Part shown: positions 50,386 to 61,688 of the stretch, in pieces
Numbering within the stretch: the stretch's first letter is position 1
Layout of the letters: every line of letters starts with the position of its first letter
Assembly: GCF_039519235.1 (NCBI RefSeq)
Contig: NZ_CP154351.1
Span: 1-64,000 of the forward strand
Source: Micrococcus sp. 2A
GTDB taxonomy: Bacteria > Actinomycetota > Actinomycetes > Actinomycetales > Micrococcaceae
DNA: 64,000 nucleotides
Direction of reading: 5' to 3'
Program-made: the position numbers and the translations under genes
Notes under the pieces: model-generated
What the model saw: only the letters and a program-made list of their open reading frames with translations
Database searches by the model: none
Told to the model about the DNA's origin: nothing

Positions 50386-51816
50386 TCAGGCGTCCGCGGC
50401 GCGGATGCCGGCCGTGGAGACGATGACGCCCCGCATCTTCTTCTCGAGCGCCTCGAAGAACATGGAGAGCGGGAACTCGTCGTCGAGCACGAGGTCGGTG
50501 AGCCCCTTCGGCGGGCCCGCCAGCACGTCCTGGGGGAGGCCCTGCGCCCACGCCGAGGCCGGATGCGGGGCCACCACGGACGCGACCAGCTCGTGGGCCT
50601 TGAGCCAGTGCACGGTCTTGGGGCGGTCGATGGACTCCCAGTACAGCCGGTCGATCGCGTCGCCGAGCTCGACGACGGCCGGCGCCAGGCCCTCCCAGTC
50701 CACGCTGAGCTTCACGTCCCGCCACTCCACCACGTGCCGGCGGTGGAGCCACGCGAAGAGCAGCTGGCCGCCGAGGCCGTCGTCGTTGCGCACGCGGGAG
50801 CCGGTGAGCGCGAAGCGGAAGACGCGGTCGAAGAGCACGGCGTAGTGCACGAGCTTCGCGTGACGCAGGGTCGCCTGCTCCGTCTCGCTCAGGTCCTCCC
50901 CGGCCTCCGCGCGGGCGGTGAGGGCCTGCTCGATCCGGACGCACTCGCGGAACGCGGTCAGGTCGCAGCGCATCTCCTCGAGCGTGTAGAGGAAGAACGG
51001 CATGCGCTGCTTGATCATGAACGGGTCGAAGGGCAGGTCGCCGCGCATGTGCGTGCGGTCGTGGATGAGGTCCCACATGACGAACGTCCTCTCGGCGAGG
51101 TCCTGGTCCGCCACGAGCTCCGCGGCGTCGGCGGGCAGGTCCAGCTTCGTGATGTCCGCGGCCGCGGCGACGACGCGGCGGAAGCGGGCCGCCTCGCGGT
51201 CCTGGAAGATCGCGCCCCACGTGAACGTGGGGATCTCGCGCATCGCCACGGTCTCGGGGAACAGCACCGCTGAGTTCGTGTCGTAGCCCGGCGTGAAGTC
51301 GATCAGCCGCAGGGACAGGAAGAGCTTGTTGCCGTGGTCGCCGGCCTCGAGGTCCGCGATGAACTCCGGCCAGATGGCCTCCACGATCAGGGCCTCGACG
51401 TGTCGGTCGGGCGAGCCGTTCTGGGTGTACATCGGGAAGACCACGAGGTGACGGATGCCGTCCACGCGGTGCTCCTGGGGCTGGAACGCCACGAGGGAGT
51501 CCAGGAAGTCGGGCACGCCGAAGCCGTCCGCCTCCCAGCGCGCGACGTCGCGGGGCAGGGCGGCGAGGTAGGCGGCGTCGTGCGGGAAGAGCGGGGCCAG
51601 CGTGGCGACGGCGGCGGTGATCACGGCGACGTGGTCGCGGGCGGCGGGGTGGTCGACGGGGTCAGGCACCGAGCCGTCCTCGGCCTGGAGTCCCTGGAGT
51701 GCCGTGGCGGCCGCCTTGAGTCGCAGCCAGGCCGGGTGGGACTCGGCGTGGCGGGCGTCCTCGACGACCTCCGGCTCGCCGATGATGGCCTGCTCCGTGG
51801 GCAGAGAAGTGGTCAT
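50386..51816 (-). CDS. DUF6421 family protein
   Basis: 476-aa soluble protein of the DUF6421 family, with no known function. Recognisable conserved stretches are HLVVFPMYTQNGSPDRHVEAL, FTPGYDTNSAVLFPETVA, FVMWDLIHDRTHMRGDLPFDPFMIKQRMPFF and WHRRHVVEWRDVKL-like segments rich in His and Asp, which may form a metal site (inference). GGAGG lies 6 nt before ATG 51816. Divergent from a truncated Lrp gene. Confidence 0.85.
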   Translation of the reverse strand: MTTSLPTEQAIIGEPEVVEDARHAESHPAWLRLKAAATALQGLQAEDGSVPDPVDHPAARDHVAVITAAVATLAPLFPHDAAYLAALPRDVARWEADGFGVPDFLDSLVAFQPQEHRVDGIRHLVVFPMYTQNGSPDRHVEALIVEAIWPEFIADLEAGDHGNKLFLSLRLIDFTPGYDTNSAVLFPETVAMREIPTFTWGAIFQDREAARFRRVVAAAADITKLDLPADAAELVADQDLAERTFVMWDLIHDRTHMRGDLPFDPFMIKQRMPFFLYTLEEMRCDLTAFRECVRIEQALTARAEAGEDLSETEQATLRHAKLVHYAVLFDRVFRFALTGSRVRNDDGLGGQLLFAWLHRRHVVEWRDVKLSVDWEGLAPAVVELGDAIDRLYWESIDRPKTVHWLKAHELVASVVAPHPASAWAQGLPQDVLAGPPKGLTDLVLDDEFPLSMFFEALEKKMRGVIVSTAGIRAADA

Positions 51817-51846
51817 GAACGCCTCCTGTCGCTGTGTCGCCGGTAA

Positions 51847-52278
51847 ATCTCCTGCGATCCGCGTGCCACCCTCGCCCAGCTCTCGGAGCGGGTCGGCCTC
51901 TCCTCGTCCGCGGTGCAAGCGCGGCTGCGCAAGCTCGAGGGGAGCGGGGTGATCACCGGATACCGGGCGCTGCTGGACCCCGAGGCGGTCGGCAAGCCGC
52001 TCGCGGCCTTCATCGAGATCACGCCACTGGACCCCCGGCAGCCCGACGACGCGCCGCAGCTCCTGGAGGGGGTCGCCGCGATCGAGGCCTGCCACTCCGT
52101 GGCCGGGGACGCGGCGTACATGCTGTTCGTCCGGGTGGGCTCGCCACGCGAGCTCGAGGCGCTCGTCAACGAGATCCGCCACGTGGCCTCCGTGAACACG
52201 CGGACCACCGTGGTGCTGCAGACCTTCTACGAGCACCGCCCGATGCTGCCCCTCGAGGAGCCCGGCCCGGTGCGCTGA
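51847..52278 (+). pseudogene. Lrp/AsnC family regulator, 5' truncated
   Basis: The frame reads DPRATLAQLSERVGLSSSAVQARLRKLEGSGVITGYRALLD and then a complete RAM effector domain ending at 52278, a clear Lrp/AsnC protein. The first 20 or so residues, including the start codon and first helix, are missing. The frame hits TAA at 51844, and NLLR, the likely preceding segment, lies in another frame at 51846-51857. The first available start, GTG 51913, falls inside the recognition helix. The promoter gap to the divergent DUF6421 gene is only about 20 bp. A deletion of the 5' end or an assembly error would explain this. Confidence 0.75.
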
Positions 52279-52289
52279 CGCACGGGGCC
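52264..52289. terminator. Bidirectional hairpin between lrp and NYN genes
   Basis: Eleven-bp stem with one G-G mismatch and a CTGA loop (52264-52274 with 52279-52289), overlapping the lrp stop codon between convergent genes. Confidence 0.6.
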
Positions 52290-52296
52290 CGGTGGC

Positions 52297-52845
52297 TCAG
52301 AGGAACTCGAGCGGATCGAACTCGGCGACGTCGGTGACGCGCAGGCGCGGCAAGGACGAGTCGAACGCCTCGACCTTGTACTCGAGGTCGAAGAACTCCA
52401 CGCCCGGGATGGCCCGCAGGATGCCGGAGAGGAACTCCTCGAAGCCGATGATGCCGGTGCGGCGGCCCGGGGTGGAGGCCAGGTCGGCCATCTGCGGGGC
52501 GAAGTCGGCGTCGTGGCTGACGAGGACGACGTCGTCCTCGCGTGCCTGGAGCGCGGCCATGGTCTTCTGGATGCCGAGGTCCACGACCTTGCCCTCGCCG
52601 CGCAGCATGATCGGCTGGTAGCCGAGTGCGGTGAGCGCCTGCACGAAGGGGATCGGGATCTCGCCGTCGATGGCGAGGAAGAACAGGCCCTTGACGGGCT
52701 GGTTCCAGTGGTCCTGCATGAAGTGAAGCAGGCGCTTCCAGCGCGGCCGCTCGTCGGACTGGGGGCGCCGCTGGAGGATGGACGTGCCGAGGGTCGCGTC
52801 GATGTTCTCGCCGTCGACCAGCAGGTAGGTGGTTCGCTCGCTCAC
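52297..52845 (-). CDS. NYN domain protein (putative RNase)
   Basis: 182-aa PIN-like NYN domain protein. It begins VSERTTYLLVDGENIDATLG, with the first acidic residue in DGEN. Others follow in VDLGIQKTMAAL and LVSHDADFAPQMADLA, the catalytic acid set of NYN nucleases. GTG 52845 is preferred over an upstream in-frame ATG (52962) because TAGCCT ends 7 nt before it and the domain starts there. RNA target unknown. Confidence 0.9.
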   Translation of the reverse strand: MSERTTYLLVDGENIDATLGTSILQRRPQSDERPRWKRLLHFMQDHWNQPVKGLFFLAIDGEIPIPFVQALTALGYQPIMLRGEGKVVDLGIQKTMAALQAREDDVVLVSHDADFAPQMADLASTPGRRTGIIGFEEFLSGILRAIPGVEFFDLEYKVEAFDSSLPRLRVTDVAEFDPLEFL

Positions 52846-52852
52846 GGTCTCG

Positions 52853-52858
52853 AGGCTA
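52853..52858 (-). promoter_or_regulatory. Leaderless -10 hexamer TAGCCT (NYN gene)
   Basis: TAGCCT on the minus strand ends 7 nt before GTG 52845. Confidence 0.55.
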
Positions 52859-52961
52859 CCCCGCGGGGCGGACGCGGTCCGCGGGGCGGTGGCGGTGGCG
52901 GGGTGGAACTCGACGGCGGGCGTCTCGAGCGAGCCCGCGGGAAGGTCGGCGCGGCGGGCCA

Positions 52962-54074
52962 TCAGCGGCCGCCGATCCGGTCCGTCACGAGGCGCGCCAC
53001 GCCCTCGATCGGGCCCGCCCGCCAGGGCCGCGACCGCACGTACGTGCGCCACAGCAGCGGCAGCGCGATCGCGCCGAGGATCAGCACGACCACGTTGAAC
53101 CACGTGTCGTCCGCGCCGCCGGGCGTGCGCCACGGGCCGGGGCCCGCAGCGCGCGCCGCCCACCCGAGGTAGGCGTGGTGCGCCACGTACACGGACAGGG
53201 TCATCGCTCCCGGGATGGAGAGCAGCTCGGTGGCGGGGTTCGCGTGGTTCGGCACGACGGCGGCGCACAGTCCCAGCACCAGCAGCACCAGGCCGGTGTC
53301 CACGAGGACCTCGGGCACGGTGCCGGAGTACGGGACGGGCATCGCGCCGGTCCTCGCGCGGGAGGACGCGAGGACGACGCCGGCCAGGGCCGCCCCGCCG
53401 ACCGCCCACCACACCGCGTCCACGCGCATGCGGCGGGCCGGGTCCTCGCGGGTCCCGTGCAGGGTGCGCAGTACGACCGCTCCGAGCAGCGCCCACGCGA
53501 GCAGCAGGGGCAGGCGGTAGGGCGCGTCGGTGAGCATCGTGGCCACGCCCGTCGCGAGGCGGTCCGCGGGCAGGCCCACCGCGTCGGCCAGCGGCAGGAG
53601 TGCGGCGACGGCCGCCGTCGTGCCCTGGGCCACGAGGGCGACGCCGCCGGACGCCGAGAGGAGGGCGAGGACGAGCTGCGCGGCGAGCGGGAGCGCGGCG
53701 AGCAGGCCCATCAGGAGGGCGACGACGGCGAGGTGCGGCAGGATGTCGTGCACCTGGGCGCCGAAGAACCCGACGAGCCAGGAGCACGCCGCGAGGACGA
53801 GCGCCCGGATGACCGCGCGGGCCGCCGCGCGGCCGATGCCCAGGTGCTGGACCTCGAGGCGGGCGGAGACGCCCACGAGCGCCGCGAACAGGGCCGCCGT
53901 GAGGTGCTCGGTGAGGTTCAGGACACCGCCGGGGCCGCCGGTGGGCGCGGTGTGGGCGAGCATCATCGAGATCAGCGCGAGGCAGCGGGCGACGTCGACC
54001 CAGATCAAGCGGTGGTGGACGGGGCGCGAGGACGGCCCGGCCCGGCCACGCGAGCGGGACGAGGTGCGGGGCAC
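52962..54074 (-). CDS. DUF1624/heparan-alpha-glucosaminide acetyltransferase-like membrane protein
   Basis: 370-aa protein with about ten hydrophobic helices. The N-terminal motif LIWVDVARCLALISMMLAH resembles the DUF1624/DUF418 membrane acyltransferase group, whose R/D-containing first helix starts in the same way. The late LSVYVAHHAYLGW (His-rich) is also typical. GTG 54074 has CAGGAG 6 nt upstream. Likely moves acyl groups across the membrane; substrate unknown. Moderate certainty on family. Confidence 0.75.
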   Translation of the reverse strand: MPRTSSRSRGRAGPSSRPVHHRLIWVDVARCLALISMMLAHTAPTGGPGGVLNLTEHLTAALFAALVGVSARLEVQHLGIGRAAARAVIRALVLAACSWLVGFFGAQVHDILPHLAVVALLMGLLAALPLAAQLVLALLSASGGVALVAQGTTAAVAALLPLADAVGLPADRLATGVATMLTDAPYRLPLLLAWALLGAVVLRTLHGTREDPARRMRVDAVWWAVGGAALAGVVLASSRARTGAMPVPYSGTVPEVLVDTGLVLLVLGLCAAVVPNHANPATELLSIPGAMTLSVYVAHHAYLGWAARAAGPGPWRTPGGADDTWFNVVVLILGAIALPLLWRTYVRSRPWRAGPIEGVARLVTDRIGGR

Positions 54075-54167
54075 GGAGGGCTCCTGAAGACGGGGACGAG
54101 GTGGGTCCAGTCTAGGAAGCACCCTCGTCGCCGTCGGACTCGCAACGGGAGGTTTCCGGGCGCCCGC

Positions 54168-54173
54168 TACCCT
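54168..54173 (+). promoter_or_regulatory. Leaderless -10 hexamer TACCCT (GDPD gene)
   Basis: TACCCT ends 6 nt before GTG 54180; no ribosome site. Confidence 0.55.
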
Positions 54174-54179
54174 GACCCC

Positions 54180-55091
54180 GTGACCCGCCGAACCGTGCCG
54201 TCCTCAGGCCCGTCGCCGTGCCCGCGTGCCCGTCCCGCGCGCTCCCTGCGTGCGCCCCGGCCAACGCTCCGTCCCGCCCCCGCCTACCTCGCGGACTCCC
54301 TGCCCGGCCGTGCCGGCCGGCCCCTCGGCTTCGCGCACCGCGGCGCCGGGAACGAGCGGGAGAACTCGCTGGCGGCGTTCCAGTCGGCCTGTGATGCGGG
54401 CTTCGCCTACCTCGAGCTGGACGTGCGCACCACGAAGGACGGCGTGCTCGTGGTCTTCCACGACGAGACCCTGGACCGCGTCACCACCGGCCGCGGCCGG
54501 ATCTCCGACGTCACGTGGGAGCAGCTCCACTCCGTCACGGTCGGCGGCGAGCCGCTCCTGCGCTTCGCCGACCTCCTCACCGCACTCCCCGAGGCCCGCC
54601 TCAACGTGGACCTCAAGGACTGCGCGGCCGCCCCCGCCATGGCCCACCTGCTCGCCGAGCACGAGGCGTGGGACCGCGTGCTCGTCGCGTCCTTCCACGA
54701 CTCCCGCCGCCGCCTCTTCCGGCGTTCTCTCACCGCCCTCGGCCACGCCGAGCGCGCGCACGGCCCGCACCGCATCGCGACGTCGGGCGGGGCCGCCGCC
54801 ATCGCCGCGCTCGTCCTGCTCGGCCCGCTTGGCCTCACGGGGTGGCTGCGCCGCCACGCCCTCGACATCGACTGCGTGCAGGTGCCGATCCGGCACGGGC
54901 GCATCCGGGTGGTGACGGCCGACTTCGTGCGCCGCTGCCACGCTGCGGGCCTGCCCGTGCACGTGTGGGTCGTGGACGAGGCCGAGGAGATCGAGCGGCT
55001 CCTGGACCTCGGCGTCGACGGCGTCATGACCGACCGTGCCGACGTCCTCGCGGAGGTCTTCACGCGCCGCGGCCTCTGGCCGCAGCGCTGA
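54180..55091 (+). CDS. Glycerophosphodiester phosphodiesterase
   Basis: 303-aa GDPD-family TIM barrel that hydrolyses glycerophosphodiesters. The catalytic HR and E-N-S motif is in GFAHRGAGNERENSLAAF (near 52). YLELDVRTTKDGVLVVFHDETLDR supplies the metal-binding Glu/Asp and second His. The C-terminus has VHVWVVDEAEEIERLLDLGVDGVMTD. The N-terminal 45 residues are Arg/Pro-rich without a clear signal peptide. A short hydrophobic insert (near 200-220) is unusual. Confidence 0.92.
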   Translation: MTRRTVPSSGPSPCPRARPARSLRAPRPTLRPAPAYLADSLPGRAGRPLGFAHRGAGNERENSLAAFQSACDAGFAYLELDVRTTKDGVLVVFHDETLDRVTTGRGRISDVTWEQLHSVTVGGEPLLRFADLLTALPEARLNVDLKDCAAAPAMAHLLAEHEAWDRVLVASFHDSRRRLFRRSLTALGHAERAHGPHRIATSGGAAAIAALVLLGPLGLTGWLRRHALDIDCVQVPIRHGRIRVVTADFVRRCHAAGLPVHVWVVDEAEEIERLLDLGVDGVMTDRADVLAEVFTRRGLWPQR

Positions 55092-55094
55092 GCC

Positions 55095-55649
55095 TCACCG
55101 TCGCGGCGCCAGCACCAGCTCGACGCCGGCCCGCGTCAGGGTGAGCGCGCCGTCCTCCGCCTCGTCCACGGCCACCGGGCCGTCGAAGAGCCGACGCACC
55201 GCCTCGGTTGCCGAGGCGGTCTCGTCCTCGGGCAGGCACGCGACGGCCGGCTGGCCCTCGCTCGGGTGCGCCTGCCACCCGTCCGGCGTCACGCTCAGGA
55301 CGTCCACGCGCGGCTGCCCGCACAGTTCCCGAGCGGTGAACGTGAACGGCGCGCCCGTGTCGACGTCCACGCTCGTCCACGGACCCGTCGCCACGGGGCG
55401 CCCGTCCCAGGCCAGGGACGTCACCGCGTGGGGCTGCGTGCCGACCGGCAGATCGCCGCCCCGGCCCCGAGCCGCGCCGGGCGCGGCGAGGTCGGAGGCG
55501 GAGATGCGCGACGGCGTCGCCCCGCTCGGGGACCCGGCGCCGGCACCCTCCGATGACCCTCCCGACGTCGGACCGGCACCGCACCCGGTGACGGCGAGGA
55601 GGCCCGTCATCACCAGGGCCGGCGGCAGGCGGCGCAGCCGGCTGTCCAT
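55095..55649 (-). CDS. Hypothetical lipoprotein
   Basis: 184-aa protein with a lipoprotein signal, RRLPPALVMTGLLAVTGCGAG (lipobox AVTGC, Cys near 23), a Gly/Ser linker and a small beta-rich domain with two further Cys. No family recognised. ATG is one nt after the aldehyde dehydrogenase stop, so the genes are likely cotranscribed. It ends 4 bp from the convergent GDPD stop. Confidence 0.72.
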   Translation of the reverse strand: MDSRLRRLPPALVMTGLLAVTGCGAGPTSGGSSEGAGAGSPSGATPSRISASDLAAPGAARGRGGDLPVGTQPHAVTSLAWDGRPVATGPWTSVDVDTGAPFTFTARELCGQPRVDVLSVTPDGWQAHPSEGQPAVACLPEDETASATEAVRRLFDGPVAVDEAEDGALTLTRAGVELVLAPRR

Positions 55650-55650
55650 G

Positions 55651-57342
55651 TCAGAGCATCTTCGGGATCATCTTGCGCTTCATCCAGCCGTACGGCGGGT
55701 ACGCGGTCTTGAGCGTGTCCACCTGGTCCGACTTCGTGATGGACGGGCGCAGGTGGGAGAACGTCTCGAAGCCCGCCTGCCCGTGATACGCGCCCATCCC
55801 GGAGGATCCGATGCCGCCGAAGGGCAGCGTGGTGATGCCGGCGTGCAGCAGGGCGACGTCGTAGCCGAGGCCGCCGGCCTGGACCTGCTCGTCGAACGCG
55901 CGGTGCAGGCGCGGGCGGTCCGTGAAGAGGTACGCCGCGAGGGGGTGCGGGCGGTCGGCGATGAAGTCCAGCGCGTCCTGGAACGCCCCCACCTTCAGCA
56001 CGGGCAGGACGGGGCCGAACAGCTCCTCCTGCATGAGCGCGCCGTCCGGCTGCACGCCCGTGACCACGGTGGGCGCCATGTAGCGCGCGGCCGGGTCGAC
56101 CTCGCCGCCCACGAGCACCTCGGCGCCGGCAGCCACGTCCTTCTCCACCATGTCCGCGAGGCGCTGGGCGTGCTCGGCGGAGATGAGGCGGCCGTAGTCC
56201 TTGGACTCGCGCGGCTCCGCGCCGTAGAACTCGCGGATCGCCTTCGGCAGCTCGGCCACCACCTGCGCGTGGGCCTCCTCGCCCACGGCGAGGATGTAGT
56301 CCGGGGCCACGCACGTCTGGCCCGCGTTGGTGAACTTGGCCCACGCGAGGCGGCGGGCCATCGCCCCCGTGTTGCGCGCGGGCGTCACCACCGCCGGGGA
56401 CTTCCCGCCCAGCTCCAGCGTGACGGGGGAGAGCGTCTTGGCCGCGGCCTCGTACACGATCCGCCCCACGCGCTCGCCGCCCGTGTAGAGGATGTGGTCC
56501 CACGGCTCCGCGAGCAGCGCGGTGTTGCAGTCCCTGCCGCCGGCCACCACGGAGATCAGCGCGGAGTCCAGGTACTGAGGCAGCAGCTCCTGCAGGGCAC
56601 GGGCCGTGGCGGGCGCCTTCTCCGAGGGGCTGATGACCACGGCGTTGCCCGCCGCCAGCGCGCCCACCAGCGGGGCGAGCGTGAGCTGCACGGGGTAGTT
56701 CCACGCGCCGATGATCAGCACGAGCCCCTTGGGCCGTGGCCGCACCTCGGCGCTCGCGGGCTGCAGGGTCAGCGGCAGCTTTGCGGGCCGCGGCTCCATC
56801 CACTCGCTCAGGTGCAGGATCGCGTGGTCCACCTCCGAGCGCACCGAGATCACCTCGGTCATCAGCGCCTCCGTGGGCGCCTTGCCGAGGTCCTCGCCCA
56901 GGGCGTTCACGAACCGCTCCTGCTGCTCCGTGAGCATCCGCTTCAGCCCGCGCAGCTGGTGCAGGCGCACGGTGCGGGGGTGGGCGGCGCGCAGGCGGGC
57001 GGCGGCGCGCAGCCTCCCGACGGCGGCGTGCGGCTCCTCGGGTCGGGTGCCGGCAGGCATGATCGGCAGGGCCTCGGTGGGCAGCGGCTCGCGCAGGGGC
57101 TCGGCGGTCTCCTCCTCGGGCTCGTCCTCGCCGAGGTCCCAGCCGACGTCCGCGGCCAGGCCCTCCGGGAGGGCCCCGGCCGTCGTCAGGAGGGCCGGGG
57201 TGCCGGTCGCCGCTGCGTCGTCCGCGGTGTCCGCGGTGTCCGTGACGTTGCCGTCGTGGGGGGAGGCGGCGTCGGTGCGGGTCGTGTCCGGCTCCTCGCT
57301 CGCGTGGCGGGGACGGGGCTGCTCGGGGGTGCCGTTGCTCAT
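55651..57342 (-). CDS. Aldehyde dehydrogenase family protein
   Basis: 563-aa enzyme that oxidises aldehydes to acids with NAD(P). The catalytic domain (about 95-555) is of the class 3/fatty aldehyde type: GAWNYPVQLTLAPLVGA, ISPSEKAP, TLELGGKSPAVV (Glu), FTNAGQTCVAPDY (catalytic Cys near 323) and LPFGGIGSSGMGAYHG. The first 90 residues are an acidic, Ala/Thr/Asp-rich extension absent from typical members. ATG 57342 is chosen because TAGCGT ends 7 nt before it and overlaps the alternative GTG at 57351. Confidence 0.93.
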   Translation of the reverse strand: MSNGTPEQPRPRHASEEPDTTRTDAASPHDGNVTDTADTADDAAATGTPALLTTAGALPEGLAADVGWDLGEDEPEEETAEPLREPLPTEALPIMPAGTRPEEPHAAVGRLRAAARLRAAHPRTVRLHQLRGLKRMLTEQQERFVNALGEDLGKAPTEALMTEVISVRSEVDHAILHLSEWMEPRPAKLPLTLQPASAEVRPRPKGLVLIIGAWNYPVQLTLAPLVGALAAGNAVVISPSEKAPATARALQELLPQYLDSALISVVAGGRDCNTALLAEPWDHILYTGGERVGRIVYEAAAKTLSPVTLELGGKSPAVVTPARNTGAMARRLAWAKFTNAGQTCVAPDYILAVGEEAHAQVVAELPKAIREFYGAEPRESKDYGRLISAEHAQRLADMVEKDVAAGAEVLVGGEVDPAARYMAPTVVTGVQPDGALMQEELFGPVLPVLKVGAFQDALDFIADRPHPLAAYLFTDRPRLHRAFDEQVQAGGLGYDVALLHAGITTLPFGGIGSSGMGAYHGQAGFETFSHLRPSITKSDQVDTLKTAYPPYGWMKRKMIPKML

Positions 57343-57349
57343 GGAGCCC

Positions 57350-57355
57350 ACGCTA
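57350..57355 (-). promoter_or_regulatory. Leaderless -10 hexamer TAGCGT (aldehyde dehydrogenase)
   Basis: TAGCGT on the minus strand ends 7 nt before ATG 57342. Confidence 0.55.
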
Positions 57356-57394
57356 CCCAGGCGGGCTGGGCGGCGGCAGGGTGCGCCTCCGCGC

Positions 57395-59113
<1,719 letters not shown>

Positions 59114-59196
59114 GCCCCTCACCTTGGCACGCGCGGGTGAGCGGGGGAAGAACTCGCGGTTGCCGCACGGTCCTGGCCTGACGCACCCGCCCCCCA

Positions 59197-59239
59197 CGAC
59201 GACGGGCGCCCACCCGCGAGGGTGAGCGCCCGTCGTCGT
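59197..59239 (-). terminator. katG terminator hairpin
   Basis: ACGACGACGGGCGC (59197-59210) is perfectly complementary to 59226-59239 (14 bp), between the katG stop and the pgm promoter region on the same strand. Confidence 0.8.
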
Positions 59240-59284
59240 CCGGCCAGGACCTCGGCGCGTCCGGGCGTCCGAGGCCCAGGGGCG

Positions 59285-61636
59285 TCAGCCCTGGTTCGTG
59301 GACTCCTTGGCGGCGCGGCGCGCGTCGAAGCGGTCCGCGTCCATGACCGTGGCCCACGCGGCCACGAAGTCGCGCACGAACTTCTCCTTGGCGTCGTCGG
59401 CGGCGTACACCTCGGACAGGGTGCGCAGCTCCGAGTTGGAGCCGAACACGAGGTCGTCACGGGTGCCGAAGAGCTCCTTGCCCTCGGCGGTCACGCCGCG
59501 GTAGCGGCCCTCGGCCACCTTCTCCCACTGCGTGTCGATGTCCGTGATCGCGGTGAGGAAGTCCTGGGACAGGACGCCCACGTTCTCCGTCCACACGCCG
59601 TCCTTCGAGCCCGCGGGCACGGCGCCCAGCACGCGCAGGCCGGCCACGAGCACCGTCATCTCCGGGGCGGAGAGGCCGATCAGGTTGGCGCGGTCCACGA
59701 GCGCGAACTCGGACGGGAACTGCTTGGACGGGCGCGGATCCCAGTTGCGGAAGCCGTCCACCTTGGGCTCCATGTGGCGGAAGGACTCCACGTCCGTCTG
59801 CTCCTGGGTGGCATCGCCGCGGCCCGGGGTGAAGGGCACGGAGACCTCCACGCCGCCGTCGGCCGCGGCCTTCTCCACGGCCCAGTTGCCGGCGATCACG
59901 AGGGTGTCGGCGAACGTGACGCCGGTCTGCTCGGCGATCTGCTCCAACTTCGCGATGACCGGGCCGATGACGGCCGGCTCGTTGACCGCCCACGAGCGCT
60001 GCGGCTCGAGGCGGATGCGGCCGCCGTTGGCACCGCCGCGCTTGTCCGAGGAGCGGAAGGAGGAGGCCGCGGCCCACGCGGTCTTCACGAGCTCGGTCAC
60101 GGACAGGCCGGAGGAGGCGACCGCGTCCTTGACGGCCTGGACCTCGGCGTGGCCGGGGACCGTCTCCGGGGCGGTGACCGGGTCCATCCACACGAGCTCC
60201 TCGGCGGGCACCTCGGGGCCGTAGTGGCGGGCGATCGGGCCCATGTCGCGGTGGGTCAGCTTGAACCACGCGCGGGCGTAGGCGTCCTGGAACGCGGCGA
60301 AGTCGTCCTTGAAGCGCTGGGAGATCTCGCCGAACACGGGATCGAAGCGCAGGGCCAGGTCCGAGGTCAGCATGCGGGGCTCGCGGCGGCCCCGGAAGTC
60401 GGACTCGGGGACCATGTCCGAGCCGCCGCCGTTGACGGGGCGCCACTGCTTCGCGCCGGCCGGGGACTCCATGAGCTCCCACTCGTACGCGTAGAGGATG
60501 TGGAAGAACTCGTTGTCCCAGCGGGTGGGGTGGTAGGTCCAGGTGACCTCGAGGCCGGACGTGATGGTGTCGCGGCCCTTGCCCTCGCCGTAGGCGTTCT
60601 TCCAGCCCAGGCCCATCTGCTCGATGTCCGCGGCCTCGGGCTCGGCGCCGATGTTGCCCTCCACGGGGCCGGCGCCGTGGGTCTTGCCGAAGGTGTGGCC
60701 GCCGCCGATCAGCGCGACGGTCTCCTCGGCGCTCATGCCCATGCGGGAGAACGTCTCGTGGATGTCCTTGGCGGACTTCAGCGGGTCAGGCTCGCCCTCG
60801 GGGCCCTCCGGGTTCACGTAGATCAGGCCCATCTCGACGGCCGCGAGCGGGTTGTCGAGGTCGCGCTCGCCCTTGTAGCGCTCGGCGCCGCCGTTGGTCC
60901 ACTCGGTCTCGGGGCCCCAGTAGACGTCGTCCGCGGGCTCATAGGCGTCGATGCGGCCGCCGGAGAAGCCGAAGGTCGGCATGCCCATGATCTCGTGGGC
61001 CACGGTGCCGGCCAGGACGATGAGGTCGGCCCAGGAGAGGGACTGGCCGTACTTCTTCTTGACCGGCCACAGCAGGCGGCGGGCCTTGTCCAGGGAGGCG
61101 TTGTCCGGCCAGGAGTTCAGGGGCGCGAAGCGCTGCTGGCCCTCGCCGGCGCCGCCGCGGCCGTCGGTCACGCGGTAGGTGCCCGCGGAGTGCCAGGCCA
61201 TGCGGATCATGAACGGGCCGTAGTTGCCGAAGTCGGCAGGCCACCAGTCCTTGGAGGTGGTGAGCACCTCGGCGATGGTCGCCTTCACCTCGGCGAGGTC
61301 GAGCTTCTCGAACGCGGCCGGGTAGTCGAAGCCGCCGTCCTCGGGGCGCTGGACCGGCTGGTCCTTCGCGAGGATCTTCAGGTTCAGGCGGTTCGGCCAC
61401 CACTGCTGGTTGGCGTCGCCGGAGGTCGGGTGCGCCAGCGGGGCGCCGTGCGCGACGGGGCACTTCCCCTCGGCGGCGTCCGACTGCGGGTTCGTGGCCG
61501 CGGCGTCGGTGGCCGTGTCCGGGCCGTCGGCGTCGTGGCGGGGCGCGGTGGGCTGGCCGACGGCGACCGTGTCGTTCATCTCGCCGACGGTGGTGCTCTC
61601 CTCGCCGTGCGGGAGGTTCTTCTCTTCAGCGCTCAT
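59285..61636 (-). CDS. katG: Catalase-peroxidase KatG
   Basis: 783-aa bifunctional heme catalase-peroxidase that removes hydrogen peroxide and, in mycobacteria, activates isoniazid. The distal site [13 protein letters not shown] (Arg-Trp-His), proximal [14 protein letters not shown], and the crosslink partners Tyr in LIYVNPEGP and Met in RMGMSAEE are present. The second degenerate peroxidase domain is complete. The N-terminus is about 50 residues longer than usual. ATG 61636 lies 52 bp downstream of the furA stop, forming the classic furA-katG pair. Confidence 0.97.
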   Translation of the reverse strand: MSAEEKNLPHGEESTTVGEMNDTVAVGQPTAPRHDADGPDTATDAAATNPQSDAAEGKCPVAHGAPLAHPTSGDANQQWWPNRLNLKILAKDQPVQRPEDGGFDYPAAFEKLDLAEVKATIAEVLTTSKDWWPADFGNYGPFMIRMAWHSAGTYRVTDGRGGAGEGQQRFAPLNSWPDNASLDKARRLLWPVKKKYGQSLSWADLIVLAGTVAHEIMGMPTFGFSGGRIDAYEPADDVYWGPETEWTNGGAERYKGERDLDNPLAAVEMGLIYVNPEGPEGEPDPLKSAKDIHETFSRMGMSAEETVALIGGGHTFGKTHGAGPVEGNIGAEPEAADIEQMGLGWKNAYGEGKGRDTITSGLEVTWTYHPTRWDNEFFHILYAYEWELMESPAGAKQWRPVNGGGSDMVPESDFRGRREPRMLTSDLALRFDPVFGEISQRFKDDFAAFQDAYARAWFKLTHRDMGPIARHYGPEVPAEELVWMDPVTAPETVPGHAEVQAVKDAVASSGLSVTELVKTAWAAASSFRSSDKRGGANGGRIRLEPQRSWAVNEPAVIGPVIAKLEQIAEQTGVTFADTLVIAGNWAVEKAAADGGVEVSVPFTPGRGDATQEQTDVESFRHMEPKVDGFRNWDPRPSKQFPSEFALVDRANLIGLSAPEMTVLVAGLRVLGAVPAGSKDGVWTENVGVLSQDFLTAITDIDTQWEKVAEGRYRGVTAEGKELFGTRDDLVFGSNSELRTLSEVYAADDAKEKFVRDFVAAWATVMDADRFDARRAAKESTNQG

Positions 61637-61688
61637 GGCGTGATCCTTTCGGGGACGGAAGGTGGGGTCGCGGGGTGGATGGGGGGGC

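Noticed and set aside
52846..52962. Upstream ATG at 52962 as the NYN gene start
   Set aside because: It would add 39 low-complexity residues and abut the neighbouring gene's stop; the NYN fold and the TAGCCT spacing support GTG 52845.
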